64,000 bases of DNA from AP-15 sp035538335 (GCA_035538335.1 DATLKN010000018.1:12528-76527), one strand, 5' to 3'. Counted from the first letter of the stretch, positions 9,601-16,339 are shown. The notes: a model not told the origin generated them from the letters alone. Translations and numbers: made by a program.

Positions 9601-10349
9601 AGCCGGCCGCCCGTGACGTCGACCCCGGCCGCGCTCAGCGTGCCGGTCACGGTCGTCGTGCCGCCGGTCTCGTCGAAGATGCCCGTCACGTCGAGCACGG
9701 CATGGCTGCCGATAGAGACGTTGGCCGAGACGGTCGCCCCACCGTTGACGATCAGCTCGGCCGCCCCGGCGCCGCCGCCGAAGCGGTCGCCAATCAGGTT
9801 GATCTGCCCGCCGGTGGCCGCCAGCGAGCCGACCGTCACGACCATCGCCACCGCGCTGTTGTCGTAGATGTCGATCACCCCGGTGTTCGCCAGCGTCCCC
9901 GAGACGCTCAAACTGTCGCCGCCGATCTGCCCGTTGCTGGTGTCGACCGCGCCGATCCGGATCTGGCCGCTGTTCGTCAGGTCGCCGGCGACCGACAGAA
10001 AGCTCCCCGTCGAGCTGCTGTTGTCGTCGATCGCCAAGGTGCCGGTGTTATCGAGCGAACCGCCGACCGAAAGGGTGCTGCTGCTGACGAGCTCCACCGT
10101 CCCGCTGTTCGACAGCGACCCGGTGATCGATTGCGTCGCGCCCGGATCCAGGATCTCCAGGATGGCGCTGGTATCGCCGATCGTCAGCGAGTTGATGGCG
10201 TTGATTTGCGCGGTGATCGTGACCGTGTAGGCGCCGCCGACCGAGATATCGACGTCGTCGCCCGCCTGGGGGACGTTACCGCTACTCCAATCCCCCGGAT
10301 CCAGCGTCCAATTGCCGCTGACGGAGCCTGCCCAGCTGACCGTCGCCAT
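3690..10349 (-). CDS. giant beta-strand-repeat surface protein, predicted type I secretion substrate (2219 aa)
   Basis: No signal peptide or autotransporter barrel is visible; it starts 'MATVSWAGSVSGNWTL' after a GGGAGG ribosome site. Residues 1-370 form a head of beta-rich 'SNSGTVEL/ANTGVIDI' units. About 370-1096 and 1097-2150 are two long units, each opening with 'F(S)G..P.GIVL...TQNPATITA', continuing with many 'VVNYGTIE..GV.L..GG.V.N' repeats and closing with a 'VKVDAGAVWxI(S/T)DP..PPAFTN(D/N)GTI' domain. One RTX-like nonapeptide, GGTGNDTLEL, occurs near residue 910. The tail ends 'DPFHFWTIQN'. With HlyD and ABC genes immediately upstream, export by that system to the cell surface as an adhesin or matrix protein is inferred. 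Such solenoids predict a parallel beta-helix. Confidence 0.85.
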   Translation of the reverse strand: MATVSWAGSVSGNWTLDPGDWSSGNVPQAGDDVDISVGGAYTVTITAQINAINSLTIGDTSAILEILDPGATQSITGSLSNSGTVELVSSSTLSVGGSLDNTGTLAIDDNSSSTGSFLSVAGDLTNSGQIRIGAVDTSNGQIGGDSLSVSGTLANTGVIDIYDNSAVAMVVTVGSLAATGGQINLIGDRFGGGAGAAELIVNGGATVSANVSIGSHAVLDVTGIFDETGGTTTVTGTLSAAGVDVTGGRLVLDSALAGSLPITLGGTGIVEFGTTVASGEVVTFGAGGELVLDQPGGFAGAVAQFKNGETIDLKGIGLAASYTYAGGVLDLKNAGGTVIAALSLTTPIGSPHFLLGTDGSGGTLLQIQNPNTFSGSYPGGIVLSTPSTQNPATITASAFVGTGTIATDPNVGVLGTAGFAWTVTNYGHVEGKTDGVYLTAGGTLTNRAATAFIEGGNDGILVLNQAGSVSNFGTIEGGTAGSGTGVDFYDGGSVINQAGGTVSGYSGAVHIYGASGTIVNYGSIVATGTGFDKAVYLGNGGSVVNETGGFIGGYSGVVFYGTGGTVVNYGRIAGSLGHAVYFEVAGSVTNKAGGILTGYTLGVGLSGGGTLVNSGSIAADSTISAVGVSLGAGGIVSNGQSGLISGHIAVDFSGYGALVNHGTITASTTGGVFGAGAYLNAGGSVDNFGTIAGTGTNNGGVKFADGGVLTNEAGGLIAGAHGVFIDAASGTLVNFGTIDAYLSAAVYLGGGGSVTNSAGVTISGYSGGVEFYSVAGSLVNSGAILAAGSDSSGVDLAAGGTVTNKAGATISGMGDGVVGGTAATVVNSGFVSGNYYGVELSGAAASVANYGTITGGRYGVFMRGSGSTLVNDGTIIVNGGTAVALLGSGNRLIDDPGAVFTGIVYGGTGNDTLELASASSTGTLTGLGTNFTGFQNVVVDAGAVWKITDPVIISPPAFTNDGTIIVNAGTVDFGAVGEDLGDRGVIDIGRNGLALFDGTVAAGQTIGFIGTGAQADLADASGFAGAVTNFQAGDTIDFEGIVANGTNYAGGVLTLTDNGIVVAEVTLATNQGSPVFHLGTDGSGGTDLTLQPSLSNIFSGYFPNGIVLDDAATQNPATITATGTVTNKSGSIAVFGTGGYDWTLTNLGYIDGTAFGVSLTAGGVVVNGTPDPAPGYIEGNIDGVKITGGAGTVGNYGTIIGETGDGVYLGDGGSVVNGTTANTAAYIRGYFDGVLIANGKGTVVNYGMIRGSGTTGTGIGLRSGGIVHNSGLIHSRFVGVYVTGAAGTVTNTGTIEAATTGNNSNTVILVDGGYVQNLGVISNAGHGNGDFAVQIGVSAAGTIVNGSRVYTAALIEAYHNAIITGTAGGPSTLTNFGTIETTGTNNYNVISFRDGGAITNKASGLISGFSGGILVTEAAGTIDNDGTIESAGTRGSGVVLAAGGSLSNTDTGSITGYANGIIVAGGTGMIANYGTILGNGTSADGIYMGDGGLIANGASGTSYGLIVGGRSGAVIAGQPGTVVNYGTIDSTSSILFSGSLHGTGVLLADGGTLVNGAGALIEAYELGVYIGGLHGTPTPGAVGTVVNYGTIETTALGTVAAAAVVLAEGGSVANYGLIESAARTGISIRGTLGTMTNLGTVESNAAYYQSAAYLGAGGIVTNGASGPSSALIEAGWIGVNLKAGGTLVNYGTVESLGTQPGTSGNQGLAVFMPKGGYVVNYGLIEAAGFTAIFMGGSAGVPIAGGVGTVVNLGTVESTQSNAIGLAEGGIVMNGDAGDTTALIEGGANAVAIYIGGIRGTVVSGAAGTVVNYGTVENATTLHSAIVLAAGGGVTNQATGLILGGLDGLSTVGLGGSGGMGTVVNRGSIEGETENGIHFGAGGRITNSGLVSGATNGVLLTGSQGATVTNTGLIEGNVGVYISASDTGVNRIVNDATVSGSGGTAILFSGGTDTLVIDPAAVFIGSIVGDGALSTLELAAGDGTGTLALGGSITGFGHVKVDAGAVWQISDPPVSPPAFTNNGTILVSGRLAFGNVGQNKHAHGTINLAAGATAEFDGSVKAHQKFVFTGNTGTLRLEDASAFSGKIARFAAGDLIDIVESGANGFSFAASFADHTLTVTYFGVTIASLKLAGKFSTSDFALTADGRGGVYVSLGTPGPAALSRATHGFGGGLAGSPAAAAPAFTPFGAAGSLYAASLPAAGNSLLQNLADPFHFWTIQN

Positions 10350-10397
10350 ATGCTTGCCTCCCGACCCTGCCGCCGCCTAACCCGGGCGCTCGTCCTA

Positions 10398-10676
10398 TCA
10401 CGCAAAATTCGGGGATTTGTCGCGCTGAGCGGGCGCCGCCGCGTCAGCCGCGGCGGCGGTCAGCAGCCCTTCGCGGATCAGCTGCTCGCGCACCTTATCG
10501 AGCATCGACAATGCCTGCGCGAAGCCCTGCACCGGCAATGCCACGGTGAAGGCCGGCACGGTGCGCGCCTCGCGCGCGACACCGCGCTCGCCGGGCTCGA
10601 CGCGGTGAAATTCGAGCCGCGCGACGCCGTTGACGATCGCGACTTCTTTGAGGCCGTCGCAGAAATAGGCGGTCAT
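10398..10676 (-). CDS. 92-residue hypothetical protein in the secretion operon
   Basis: ATG 10676 (MTAYFCDGLKEV) is preferred over an in-frame start six codons upstream because it follows a GGAG site. The first 75 residues look like a small alpha/beta domain ('VARLEFHRVEP', then an amphipathic 'FAQALSMLDKVREQLIREGLL' helix), followed by an Ala-rich tail. It lies 48 bases before the giant repeat protein and after the HlyD gene, all on the minus strand, so a job as a chaperone, regulator or accessory of export is plausible. I do not recognise the family. Confidence 0.7.
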   Translation of the reverse strand: MTAYFCDGLKEVAIVNGVARLEFHRVEPGERGVAREARTVPAFTVALPVQGFAQALSMLDKVREQLIREGLLTAAAADAAAPAQRDKSPNFA

Positions 10677-10718
10677 CGGAATTCTTCTCCGCACTCTCTA
10701 AATCCCGCCCGTCCGCCC

Positions 10719-10798
10719 GTCACCCCCGCGCAAGCGGGGGTCCAGGGCAAGCGACGGCAACTCGGGTCCCTGGATTCCCGCTTTCGCGGGAATGACGG
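10719..10798. repeat. palindromic intergenic repeat, family A (copy 1)
   Basis: Two facing hairpins, 'cacccccgcgcaagcggggg' and 'attcccgctttcgcgggaat', joined by a spacer with 'tccaggg/ccctgga' complementarity. Related copies occur at 33166, 35432 and 60181. This is a familiar alphaproteobacterial interspersed palindrome. Here it splits the HlyD gene from the 92-residue gene and could act on the mRNA. Confidence 0.8.
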
Positions 10799-10847
10799 AC
10801 TATGCGTTGGGCACGATCGATATCGCCGGCTCATTTCGGGTCGACCC

Positions 10848-12251
10848 TCACGGCTCGCGCAGGCTGTCGCTGAAGACGCGGGTCAGCGGGTTGAGGATGT
10901 ATTCGAGCACCGAACGGCGGCCGACCTTGATCTCGGCCAAGACCCGCATGCCGGGGCGCAGCGCGAAACCGGCCGGCAGGTTGCGGAACTCGGCCTTCGT
11001 CAGCGCGACCCGCGCCCGGTAATGGATGAGGCTCTCATGCGCGGCGTTGCGCATGCCGGCTTCGCTCATCTCCTGCGCCGTCGCGCTCGGGTCCGAGTCG
11101 CTCTGCGTGTCGGGCGCGAGCGCCGTCAAGGTACCTTTGACGAGACCGAATTGCTGCCATGGGAGGGCTTCGAATTTGAGCGTCACCGTATCGCCGAGCT
11201 TCAGCCGGGCGACGTCGCGCGTCTCGATCCGGACGACGGCGACGAGCGGCGCGTCTTTCGGCACCAGGCGGACGAGCGGCTCGGCCGGGCGCACGACCGA
11301 GCCCTCCGGCCGGTCGGCGACCCACAGCACCGTGCCGGCGGCGGGCGCCCGCAATACCGAGAGGCGATGCCGCAGCCGCGCCTTTTGCAGCTCGGCCGCG
11401 GCGGCCTCGCGCTCGGCGCGCGTCTGCGCCATCGCCTCGGCGAGCTTGCGGTTCCACTCGCTGACGAAGGCGTCGCGCTCGGCCCCCGCCGCGGCGATTT
11501 GGGCCGCGAGCTCATGCTGCTGCCCGAGATCGGCGTCGAGCCGCGCCTGCGCCTCGACGAGGTGCTCCTTCGCATCGAAAAGCCGCAGCTTCGAGGCGAG
11601 GTTGCGTTCGACGAGCGAGGAATAGAGCGTCGTCGTCTGGCCGGCGAGCGCGATCTCTTCCTTCAGACCATGCGCCTCGGTCTTGCGCGCGGCGAGGCTC
11701 GCCGCGAGCTGGTCGACCTTATGCGCGACCGCATCGAGCCGTGCGCGGTACTCGGCGCCGCGTTTCAAAAAGACGTCGCGCTCGGTCGCCTCGTCGGCGG
11801 TCGCGTGCTCGGGCGCGTAGGGGCGGCCGGCTATCTCGGCCGCGAGGCGGTCGAATTTCGCCTGCAATGTGCCGAGCTTTGCCGTGAGCGCGGTTTCGTC
11901 GGCCGCCGCGAAGGTCGGGTCGAGGCGGGCGAGCACGGCGCCCTTCTCGACTTTCTCGCCCATCGTGACGGCGATCTGCCGCACCACCCCGGTATCGATC
12001 GGCTGCACGAGGATCTCGCTGGCGCTCGTCGCGAGCTTGCCGTTGGCGGCGACCACGATGTCGACGCGCGCGAGGGCGACCGCGATCCCGGCGACGACGA
12101 GCAGCCCGACGAACAGCCACAGCACCAGCCGCTGTTTCGGCGGGCTCGTCAGCACGGTCTCGAAATCGTAGTCGATGACGGCGCGCGGCGCCGGCGCGCC
12201 GGGCGCCGGAACGGCGGTCGGGCGGCGCGGCGGCACGACCTCGACGCTCAC
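10848..12251 (-). CDS. HlyD-family periplasmic adaptor of a type I secretion system
   Basis: Membrane fusion protein linking the inner-membrane ABC exporter to an outer-membrane channel. A short cytoplasmic N-terminus is followed by one membrane segment ('LVLWLFVGLLVVAGIAVAL'), a lipoyl half ('NGKLATSASEILVQPIDTGVVRQI'), a long coiled coil, the second lipoyl half ('LSVLRAPAAGTVLWV') and a beta-barrel/C-terminal region ending '..ILNPLTRVFSDSLREP', typical of HlyD/PrtE. The GTG at 12251 overlaps the ABC gene stop as GTGA, implying translational coupling; the frame is open 16 codons further upstream. No TolC-type outer-membrane gene is in the window, so that part must be encoded elsewhere. Confidence 0.9.
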   Translation of the reverse strand: MSVEVVPPRRPTAVPAPGAPAPRAVIDYDFETVLTSPPKQRLVLWLFVGLLVVAGIAVALARVDIVVAANGKLATSASEILVQPIDTGVVRQIAVTMGEKVEKGAVLARLDPTFAAADETALTAKLGTLQAKFDRLAAEIAGRPYAPEHATADEATERDVFLKRGAEYRARLDAVAHKVDQLAASLAARKTEAHGLKEEIALAGQTTTLYSSLVERNLASKLRLFDAKEHLVEAQARLDADLGQQHELAAQIAAAGAERDAFVSEWNRKLAEAMAQTRAEREAAAAELQKARLRHRLSVLRAPAAGTVLWVADRPEGSVVRPAEPLVRLVPKDAPLVAVVRIETRDVARLKLGDTVTLKFEALPWQQFGLVKGTLTALAPDTQSDSDPSATAQEMSEAGMRNAAHESLIHYRARVALTKAEFRNLPAGFALRPGMRVLAEIKVGRRSVLEYILNPLTRVFSDSLREP

Positions 12252-14419
12252 TGGTACACCTTGGCTTGCTGGCTCCACAGCTGGTTGTAGGGCAGGCACC
12301 CGCGCAGCAGATTCTCGTGCCGGTCGACCTGTACTATGCGGCCCTGATCGACGACGACGATCGCATCGGCGCGGGCGACGAAGGAAAGCCGATGCGTGAT
12401 GATGATGATCGTGCGGCCGCGCGCGATGCCGGCGAGATGCTGCTGGATGATCGCCTCGCTCTCGGGATCGAGCGAGCTCGTCGCCTCGTCGAAGACGAGC
12501 ACCGGCGGGTCGTGGATCAGCGCCCGGGCGATCGCCAGCCGCTGGCGCTGCCCGCCCGAGAGGTTCTGCGCGCTCTCCTCGAGCATCGTCGAATAGCCGT
12601 GCGGCAGGCGCTGGATGAATTCGTGCGCGCCGGCGAGCTGCGCCGCGGCGACGACATCGTCGAGCGAGGCGGTCGGCTTCGTCATCGCGATGTTCTCGCG
12701 CACGCTGGCGCGGAACAGGAAATTCTCCTGCAATACGACGCCGACCTGGGTGCGCAGATGGGTAAGGTCCAATTCCTTCAAATCCTGGCCGTCGAGCTTG
12801 ACGAGCCCCGCCTGCGGCCGGTAGAGGCCCTGCAGCAGCCGCGTGATCGTCGTCTTGCCGGAGCCGCTGCGGCCGACGATGCCGACCGTCTGGCCAGCCT
12901 CGATGGCAAACGACACGCCTTTCAGGGCCGGGGTCGGCGAACCCGGGTAGTGGAAGGTCACGTCCTCGAATTCGATGTCGCCCTTGAGGCGCGGCGCCAG
13001 CTGGCCGGCGGCGGGCTCGCGCTTCGTCTGCATCAGCTGGGCGAGAAGCTTCAGCGACAGGACCGCCCGCTGGTATTCCTGCATCAATGAGGAGGCGTGG
13101 ATCAGCGGCTGCGCGAGGCGCAGCCCCATCATGTTGAAGGCGACGAGCGCCCCGACCGTCATCTGGTGGTTCAGCACCAACAGCGCGCCCAAGGCGCCGA
13201 TGCCGACGCTCATGCCGCGCTCGAGGCTCGCAATCAGGCTGCGCGCGCGCGCCGCGGTATGGTCGAGCGACAGTGTCTTTGCCGCCGCCTCGTCGGTATG
13301 GCGGCGCCAGCGCACCATCGAGCGCGGCTCGAGCGCCAATGTCTTGATTGTCGAGATGCCGTTCAGGATCTCGAACAGAAAGGCCTTGCGGCGGCCTTCG
13401 ATGTCATTGACCTCGTTCAATTTGCGGCGGAACTCGCGGGACATGACGGCGAGCGCGAGGAAGGCGGCGCCCGAGACGGCGAGCACGATCGCCGTCAGCT
13501 GCCACGAATAGAGCAGGAGGACCGGCAGAAAGATGACGACGCCGCTGAAATCGAGAAAGGTATTGAACAGCCGGCTCGCGAGAAAATCTCGGACGTTGTT
13601 CGCCTCCTGCAATTTGTAGGCGATGACGCCCGACGGATTGGCGTGGAAATAGTCGATCGGCAATTTCAGGAGGTGGTCGATCGTCTCGTTGGCGACGGTA
13701 TGGTCGAGCTTGCGCGTGACGAACGACAAGAGGTAGTTGCGCAGGTAATTGAAGGCGCCGTCGAAGAGAATGAGGATGCCGACGCCGGCGCTGATCGCGT
13801 ACAGCGTCGCGAAAGCCTGGTTTGGCACCACCTTGTCGACGAGCAGCTGAAAGAAGATCGGCACCGAGAGGGCAATGAAGTTCATCGTCAAGGCGGCGGC
13901 GGCGACATCGACGAGCAGCTTTTTCTCGGCGAACAGCTTCTTGGTGAACCAGGAAAAGCCGAAGCTCTGGTCCTCCTCGCTCGGCGGCAGCGGGCTGAGG
14001 ACAAGCGCATTGCCGCTCCAGGCGCGCTCGAGATCGGCGCGCGGCAGAAAGAACACCTCGCCGTCGCGGTAGAGCGGGTCGGAGATCGCGACCTCGGCGG
14101 GCTCGGCGCCGCGGCGCACGCCCAACAGGATGACGACGTTCGAATTGTCGAGCAGCAAGAGGATCGGATGGCGGAACGGCGTCTCCAAAAGACCGCGCCA
14201 ATCGAAACGAGCGATCTTGCCGTCGAGCCCGAATTCCTGCGCCAGCGCGGCGAGCCGCGCCGTCGGCATCGTCTCGGCTTCGACGAGGTTGCGGCGGCGC
14301 ACTGCGCCGATCTCGGCATAGACGCCGTTCTGCACGCCGAGTCGAAACAGGCATGACAGCCCGGTCTCGCAAGAGACGAGGGCGTCGCGCGAGCCCGGCG
14401 AAGCAGTCGCGATGCTCAT
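12248..14419 (-). CDS. type I secretion ABC transporter with C39-like domain (HlyB type)
   Basis: Inner-membrane exporter of 723 residues: N-terminal C39-like domain (about 1-140), six-helix transmembrane domain (about 160-440) and an ATPase with Walker A 'GRSGSGKTT', signature 'LSGGQRQR', Walker B 'VLVFDEATSSLD' and switch His 'ITHRLS'. The C39-like domain has Cys residues near 'SCETGLSCLF' but lacks a recognisable catalytic His ('DNSNVVILLG'), so it is probably a non-proteolytic docking domain, as in HlyB, which suits a substrate with an uncleaved C-terminal signal. ATG 14419 is chosen because the upstream extension runs into the transposon end. It forms an operon with HlyD. Confidence 0.9.
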   Translation of the reverse strand: MSIATASPGSRDALVSCETGLSCLFRLGVQNGVYAEIGAVRRRNLVEAETMPTARLAALAQEFGLDGKIARFDWRGLLETPFRHPILLLLDNSNVVILLGVRRGAEPAEVAISDPLYRDGEVFFLPRADLERAWSGNALVLSPLPPSEEDQSFGFSWFTKKLFAEKKLLVDVAAAALTMNFIALSVPIFFQLLVDKVVPNQAFATLYAISAGVGILILFDGAFNYLRNYLLSFVTRKLDHTVANETIDHLLKLPIDYFHANPSGVIAYKLQEANNVRDFLASRLFNTFLDFSGVVIFLPVLLLYSWQLTAIVLAVSGAAFLALAVMSREFRRKLNEVNDIEGRRKAFLFEILNGISTIKTLALEPRSMVRWRRHTDEAAAKTLSLDHTAARARSLIASLERGMSVGIGALGALLVLNHQMTVGALVAFNMMGLRLAQPLIHASSLMQEYQRAVLSLKLLAQLMQTKREPAAGQLAPRLKGDIEFEDVTFHYPGSPTPALKGVSFAIEAGQTVGIVGRSGSGKTTITRLLQGLYRPQAGLVKLDGQDLKELDLTHLRTQVGVVLQENFLFRASVRENIAMTKPTASLDDVVAAAQLAGAHEFIQRLPHGYSTMLEESAQNLSGGQRQRLAIARALIHDPPVLVFDEATSSLDPESEAIIQQHLAGIARGRTIIIITHRLSFVARADAIVVVDQGRIVQVDRHENLLRGCLPYNQLWSQQAKVYQ

Positions 14420-14496
14420 CGGCGCATCCGCAAGGTGCACCTCTCTCACGTCGGCGGACGAATGCGCCGTCGGTCGGATCTTAAAAGGCTTATTTA

Positions 14497-14525
14497 ATCT
14501 TAGCGAATATTGACCGGCTTTGCAA
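14497..14525 (-). promoter_or_regulatory. putative sigma70-type promoter of the secretion operon
   Basis: On the minus strand, TTGCAA (14525-14520) and TAAGAT (14502-14497) are separated by exactly 17 bases in the one AT-rich patch upstream of the exporter gene. The predicted start leaves a leader of about 70 bases before ATG 14419. The transposon's left end is only 15 bases beyond the -35 box, so the promoter survived the insertion but lost its original upstream context. Confidence 0.4.
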
Positions 14526-14532
14526 TCAGAGC

Positions 14533-14540
14533 GACCTCGA
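14533..14540. repeat. 8-bp target site duplication, left copy
   Basis: GACCTCGA directly abuts the left terminal inverted repeat and recurs directly after the right one at 17531. A perfect 8-bp duplication indicates a single, relatively recent transposition of the whole 2990-bp unit; 8-10 bp is the usual range for IS1-family elements. Confidence 0.85.
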
Positions 14541-14567
14541 GGTAGTGTCTCACTTTGAATGTAACAG
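14541..14567 (+). repeat. left terminal inverted repeat of the transposon
   Basis: 27 bases beginning GGTAGTGTCTCA and ending GAATGTAACAG. It pairs with 17504-17530, differing only at positions 13 and 16. The leading GGT-x-x-TG resembles the ends of IS1. Confidence 0.9.
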
Positions 14568-14637
14568 CCCTTCACGCGGCTGTCGCGCCGGCTGCTCCGA
14601 TCCTATATGTTTAGCGGGAAGCATTATAGGAGGCAAC

Positions 14638-14790
14638 ATGGCGGTCGAAGATCATCCTTTTTTCCCGGTATGGAAGAAGCGGCTGGAAGACCTCCTTGAG
14701 GCCAAGAAAGCTCAGCGCGAAGGCCGGGCATCCCAACAGGATGTCGATAAGGCGCAAGCCGAGTACGACAAGATCGCTGCGGAGGTTTGA
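14638..14790 (+). CDS. 50-residue acidic/basic hypothetical protein (transposon passenger)
   Basis: ATG 14638 follows a perfect AGGAGG ribosome site (14629-14634). The product, MAVEDHPFFPVWKKRLEDLL..., is mostly one charged helix with a predicted short coiled coil ('KRLEDLLEAKKAQREG', 'DKAQAEYDKIAAEV'). It ends TGA immediately before the ATG of the next gene, so the two are surely translated together. No function is recognised. Similar small proteins are scattered in alphaproteobacterial genomes, often beside the basic protein that follows here. Confidence 0.7.
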   Translation: MAVEDHPFFPVWKKRLEDLLEAKKAQREGRASQQDVDKAQAEYDKIAAEV

Positions 14791-15024
14791 ATGCCCCGAG
14801 GCCCGCGCGGCGAGAAGCGCCCGGCCGATGTGATCGGCGCGGCCGTCAAGGTCATGCGCATCGCGACCGGCGAGGAAACCGAGGAACTCGAAACCGATCG
14901 CGTCAAGAGCGCCGCCGCCGAATTGGGGAGCCGAGGCGGAAAGGCGCGCGCGGCGAAGATTTCTCCCGGACGCAGGAAAGAAATAGCGCGGCAGGCCGCT
15001 AAGAAGCGATGGTCGAATCCCTAA
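14791..15024 (+). CDS. small basic RNA-binding-like protein (transposon passenger)
   Basis: 77 residues: MPRGPRGEKRPADVIGAAVKVMRIATGE..., then a Lys/Arg/Ala-rich C-terminus with 'GSRGGKARAAKISPGRRKEIARQAAKKRW'-type composition. Proteins of this kind are commonly annotated as RNA-binding in alphaproteobacteria; the basic tail supports nucleic-acid contact but not a specific target. The ribosome site is GGAGG inside the end of the preceding gene (14781-14785). Its 3' end overlaps the converging DUF6941 gene by 26 bases. Whether it helps transposition or is plain cargo is unknown. Confidence 0.7.
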   Translation: MPRGPRGEKRPADVIGAAVKVMRIATGEETEELETDRVKSAAAELGSRGGKARAAKISPGRRKEIARQAAKKRWSNP

Positions 15025-15412
15025 ATATATAAATTGGTACTTGGCGTGCAGTTCCCCACTCTTGATCTCCAGGCTTCCATTGAAAGGTATAGGTTCCTTC
15101 GGTTTCCACAAGAAAAAATATATTGCGAAACGTAATTGTTGATTCTAACCCTTGATATGTTGCATGTCCCATGCCGTTCTGATCGGCAACTTGGGTATGA
15201 CGCGGACTAAGCACGCGTATTTGTATTGGTAGCTCTCCGTCTCCACTCCATATCACAGTCATCCATAAGCAGAGACTAATCATCCAAGGTATCGATGGAA
15301 CCACTATTCCAGGTCCGTAAACTCCAACTATCGTTTCCTTAGCTAGGATTTCCGTACGTACGTCATCGCAGATGACGCAATGCACCAACTGAATGCTGGG
15401 TGGCTGGGCCAT
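14999..15412 (-). CDS. DUF6941-like protein, third gene of the transposon's cargo operon
   Basis: 137 residues. The N-terminus 'VHCVICDDVRTEILAKETIVGVYGPGIVV' resembles DUF6941 proteins, which share a CDDVR...K..(I/L)xGxYG signature and a predicted beta-sandwich; the C-terminus 'ETEGTYTFQWKPGDQEW' fits such a fold. Function of the family is unknown to me. The ATG overlaps the stop of the XRE-like gene (TAATG), so it is coupled to it and is likely a true member of the module rather than a bystander. Base composition is AT-rich relative to the chromosome. Confidence 0.65.
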   Translation of the reverse strand: MAQPPSIQLVHCVICDDVRTEILAKETIVGVYGPGIVVPSIPWMISLCLWMTVIWSGDGELPIQIRVLSPRHTQVADQNGMGHATYQGLESTITFRNIFFLVETEGTYTFQWKPGDQEWGTARQVPIYIFRDSTIAS

Positions 15413-15837
15413 TATTTACGCACCGGCATGCCCGAAAATCCCGCTGGAATCGTTCCGATAAACTGACTTCCCCCACTAACCCCGCGGGTTCCGTGTGGGT
15501 GGGGCAATTCATAGCCCATATACGCATGGTAGTTAGAGGGATGTTCTGGCGCATCCTCCTTGGGGAGAACAATGATCTCAAGTTCTCCGTTCAGAGCCTC
15601 GACTAGCTCGCCAATTGTGCGGAGCGTCCAATTTCCGGGCGCGCGTAAATTCCGAGATACCCAGCCGGCATCTCGGCCAATTGCGGCAACAATATCAGCT
15701 TGCCTCATGCCTTCGGCCCGACGCCGCCGCCACAGAACTTGAATTGCATCGAACGCGATATCCCTCGCACGAGCAAATCCATAATCGGCGAGCTCTCTAG
15801 GCTGGAAAGCGGGTAGAACATTATAGTGGGAAATCAT
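15412..15837 (-). CDS. XRE-type helix-turn-helix protein (antitoxin-like)
   Basis: 141 residues. After an N-terminal helix ('DYGFARARDIAFDAIQVLWRRRR') comes an XRE-like HTH: 'GMRQADIVAAIGRDAGWVSRNLRAPGNWTLRTIGELVEALNGELEI' (about 43-88), then a Pro/Gly-rich tail. This layout is common in HigA-type antitoxins and short autorepressors. It overlaps the upstream gene by 17 bases and the downstream gene by one, so all three are co-translated. A 16-bp palindrome at the operon start (16333-16348) is a reasonable operator for this protein. Antitoxin activity is inferred from arrangement only. Confidence 0.7.
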   Translation of the reverse strand: MISHYNVLPAFQPRELADYGFARARDIAFDAIQVLWRRRRAEGMRQADIVAAIGRDAGWVSRNLRAPGNWTLRTIGELVEALNGELEIIVLPKEDAPEHPSNYHAYMGYELPHPHGTRGVSGGSQFIGTIPAGFSGMPVRK

Positions 15838-16339
15838 CGCAGTTGTCCGTCACATAGTCATGGATGCTGGTGCCGCTGAAAGGAGCCTCAACACCAAAAA
15901 GCTCATTCCATATGCTTTCGCATGCCGTCATACCGGCGGTCCATTCTTTAGATCCTTTATCGCCGAGCAACCGGCGCGTATAGAACTTAGTAAGGATCAG
16001 CGTATCCGGTTCCGCAAACCGTCCCAATAATCGGGATTGAACGACAGGCTCAGTAACCCGGATTTCCCAAATCTCTGGTGGAGGGGCCTCTAAACGGAAC
16101 AGAAAACGACCGCGCCTCTCATCCCCGAAGACTCGACCGCCAGCGGTCCATCGTGTCAACGCAGCTTCGATGAAGCCGCGACCGGTAAGAATATTCGTGG
16201 CGGAATCAGGGTTTGTCAGATCTTGTAACGCCGGCCGCGCCAAGAATAATCTCCGTCGAGCAGATTGTCGGGTTCGCGGCACATACGGCACGAGCCTGTC
16301 GGCAGTTTGGAGCTGGACAATCGTGATCCGAATTGACAT
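15821..16339 (-). CDS. toxin-like hypothetical protein, first gene of the cargo operon
   Basis: 172 residues from ATG 16339; an alternative TTG start lies three codons upstream at 16348. The C-terminal half ('EIWEIRVTEPVVQSRLLGRFAEPDTLILTKFYTRRLLG' then 'ACESIWNELF') has the feel of RelE/HigB (Gp49) proteins, in which a basic beta-sheet is followed by helices, but similarity is weak and the N-terminal 80 residues are unlike them. It precedes an XRE-like gene with a 17-base overlap, the reverse toxin-first order also seen in higBA. A toxin role is therefore plausible and unproven. Confidence 0.6.
   Translation of the reverse strand: MSIRITIVQLQTADRLVPYVPRTRQSARRRLFLARPALQDLTNPDSATNILTGRGFIEAALTRWTAGGRVFGDERRGRFLFRLEAPPPEIWEIRVTEPVVQSRLLGRFAEPDTLILTKFYTRRLLGDKGSKEWTAGMTACESIWNELFGVEAPFSGTSIHDYVTDNCDDFPL

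Noticed and set aside
3690..10349. Regular repeats considered as a CRISPR array or RTX toxin repeats
   Set aside because: The repeats are coding and of variable length, and only one RTX-like nonapeptide is present, so neither applies.
8187..12290. A 1367-codon open frame on the plus strand across the giant protein, the 92-residue gene and HlyD
   Set aside because: It is antisense to three well-supported genes, has a composition of Asp/Arg/Ala runs typical of GC-rich mirror frames, and shows no domain.
14420..14575. A 52-residue N-terminal extension of the ABC exporter
   Set aside because: It crosses the transposon end, the target duplication and the promoter, and adds no known domain.
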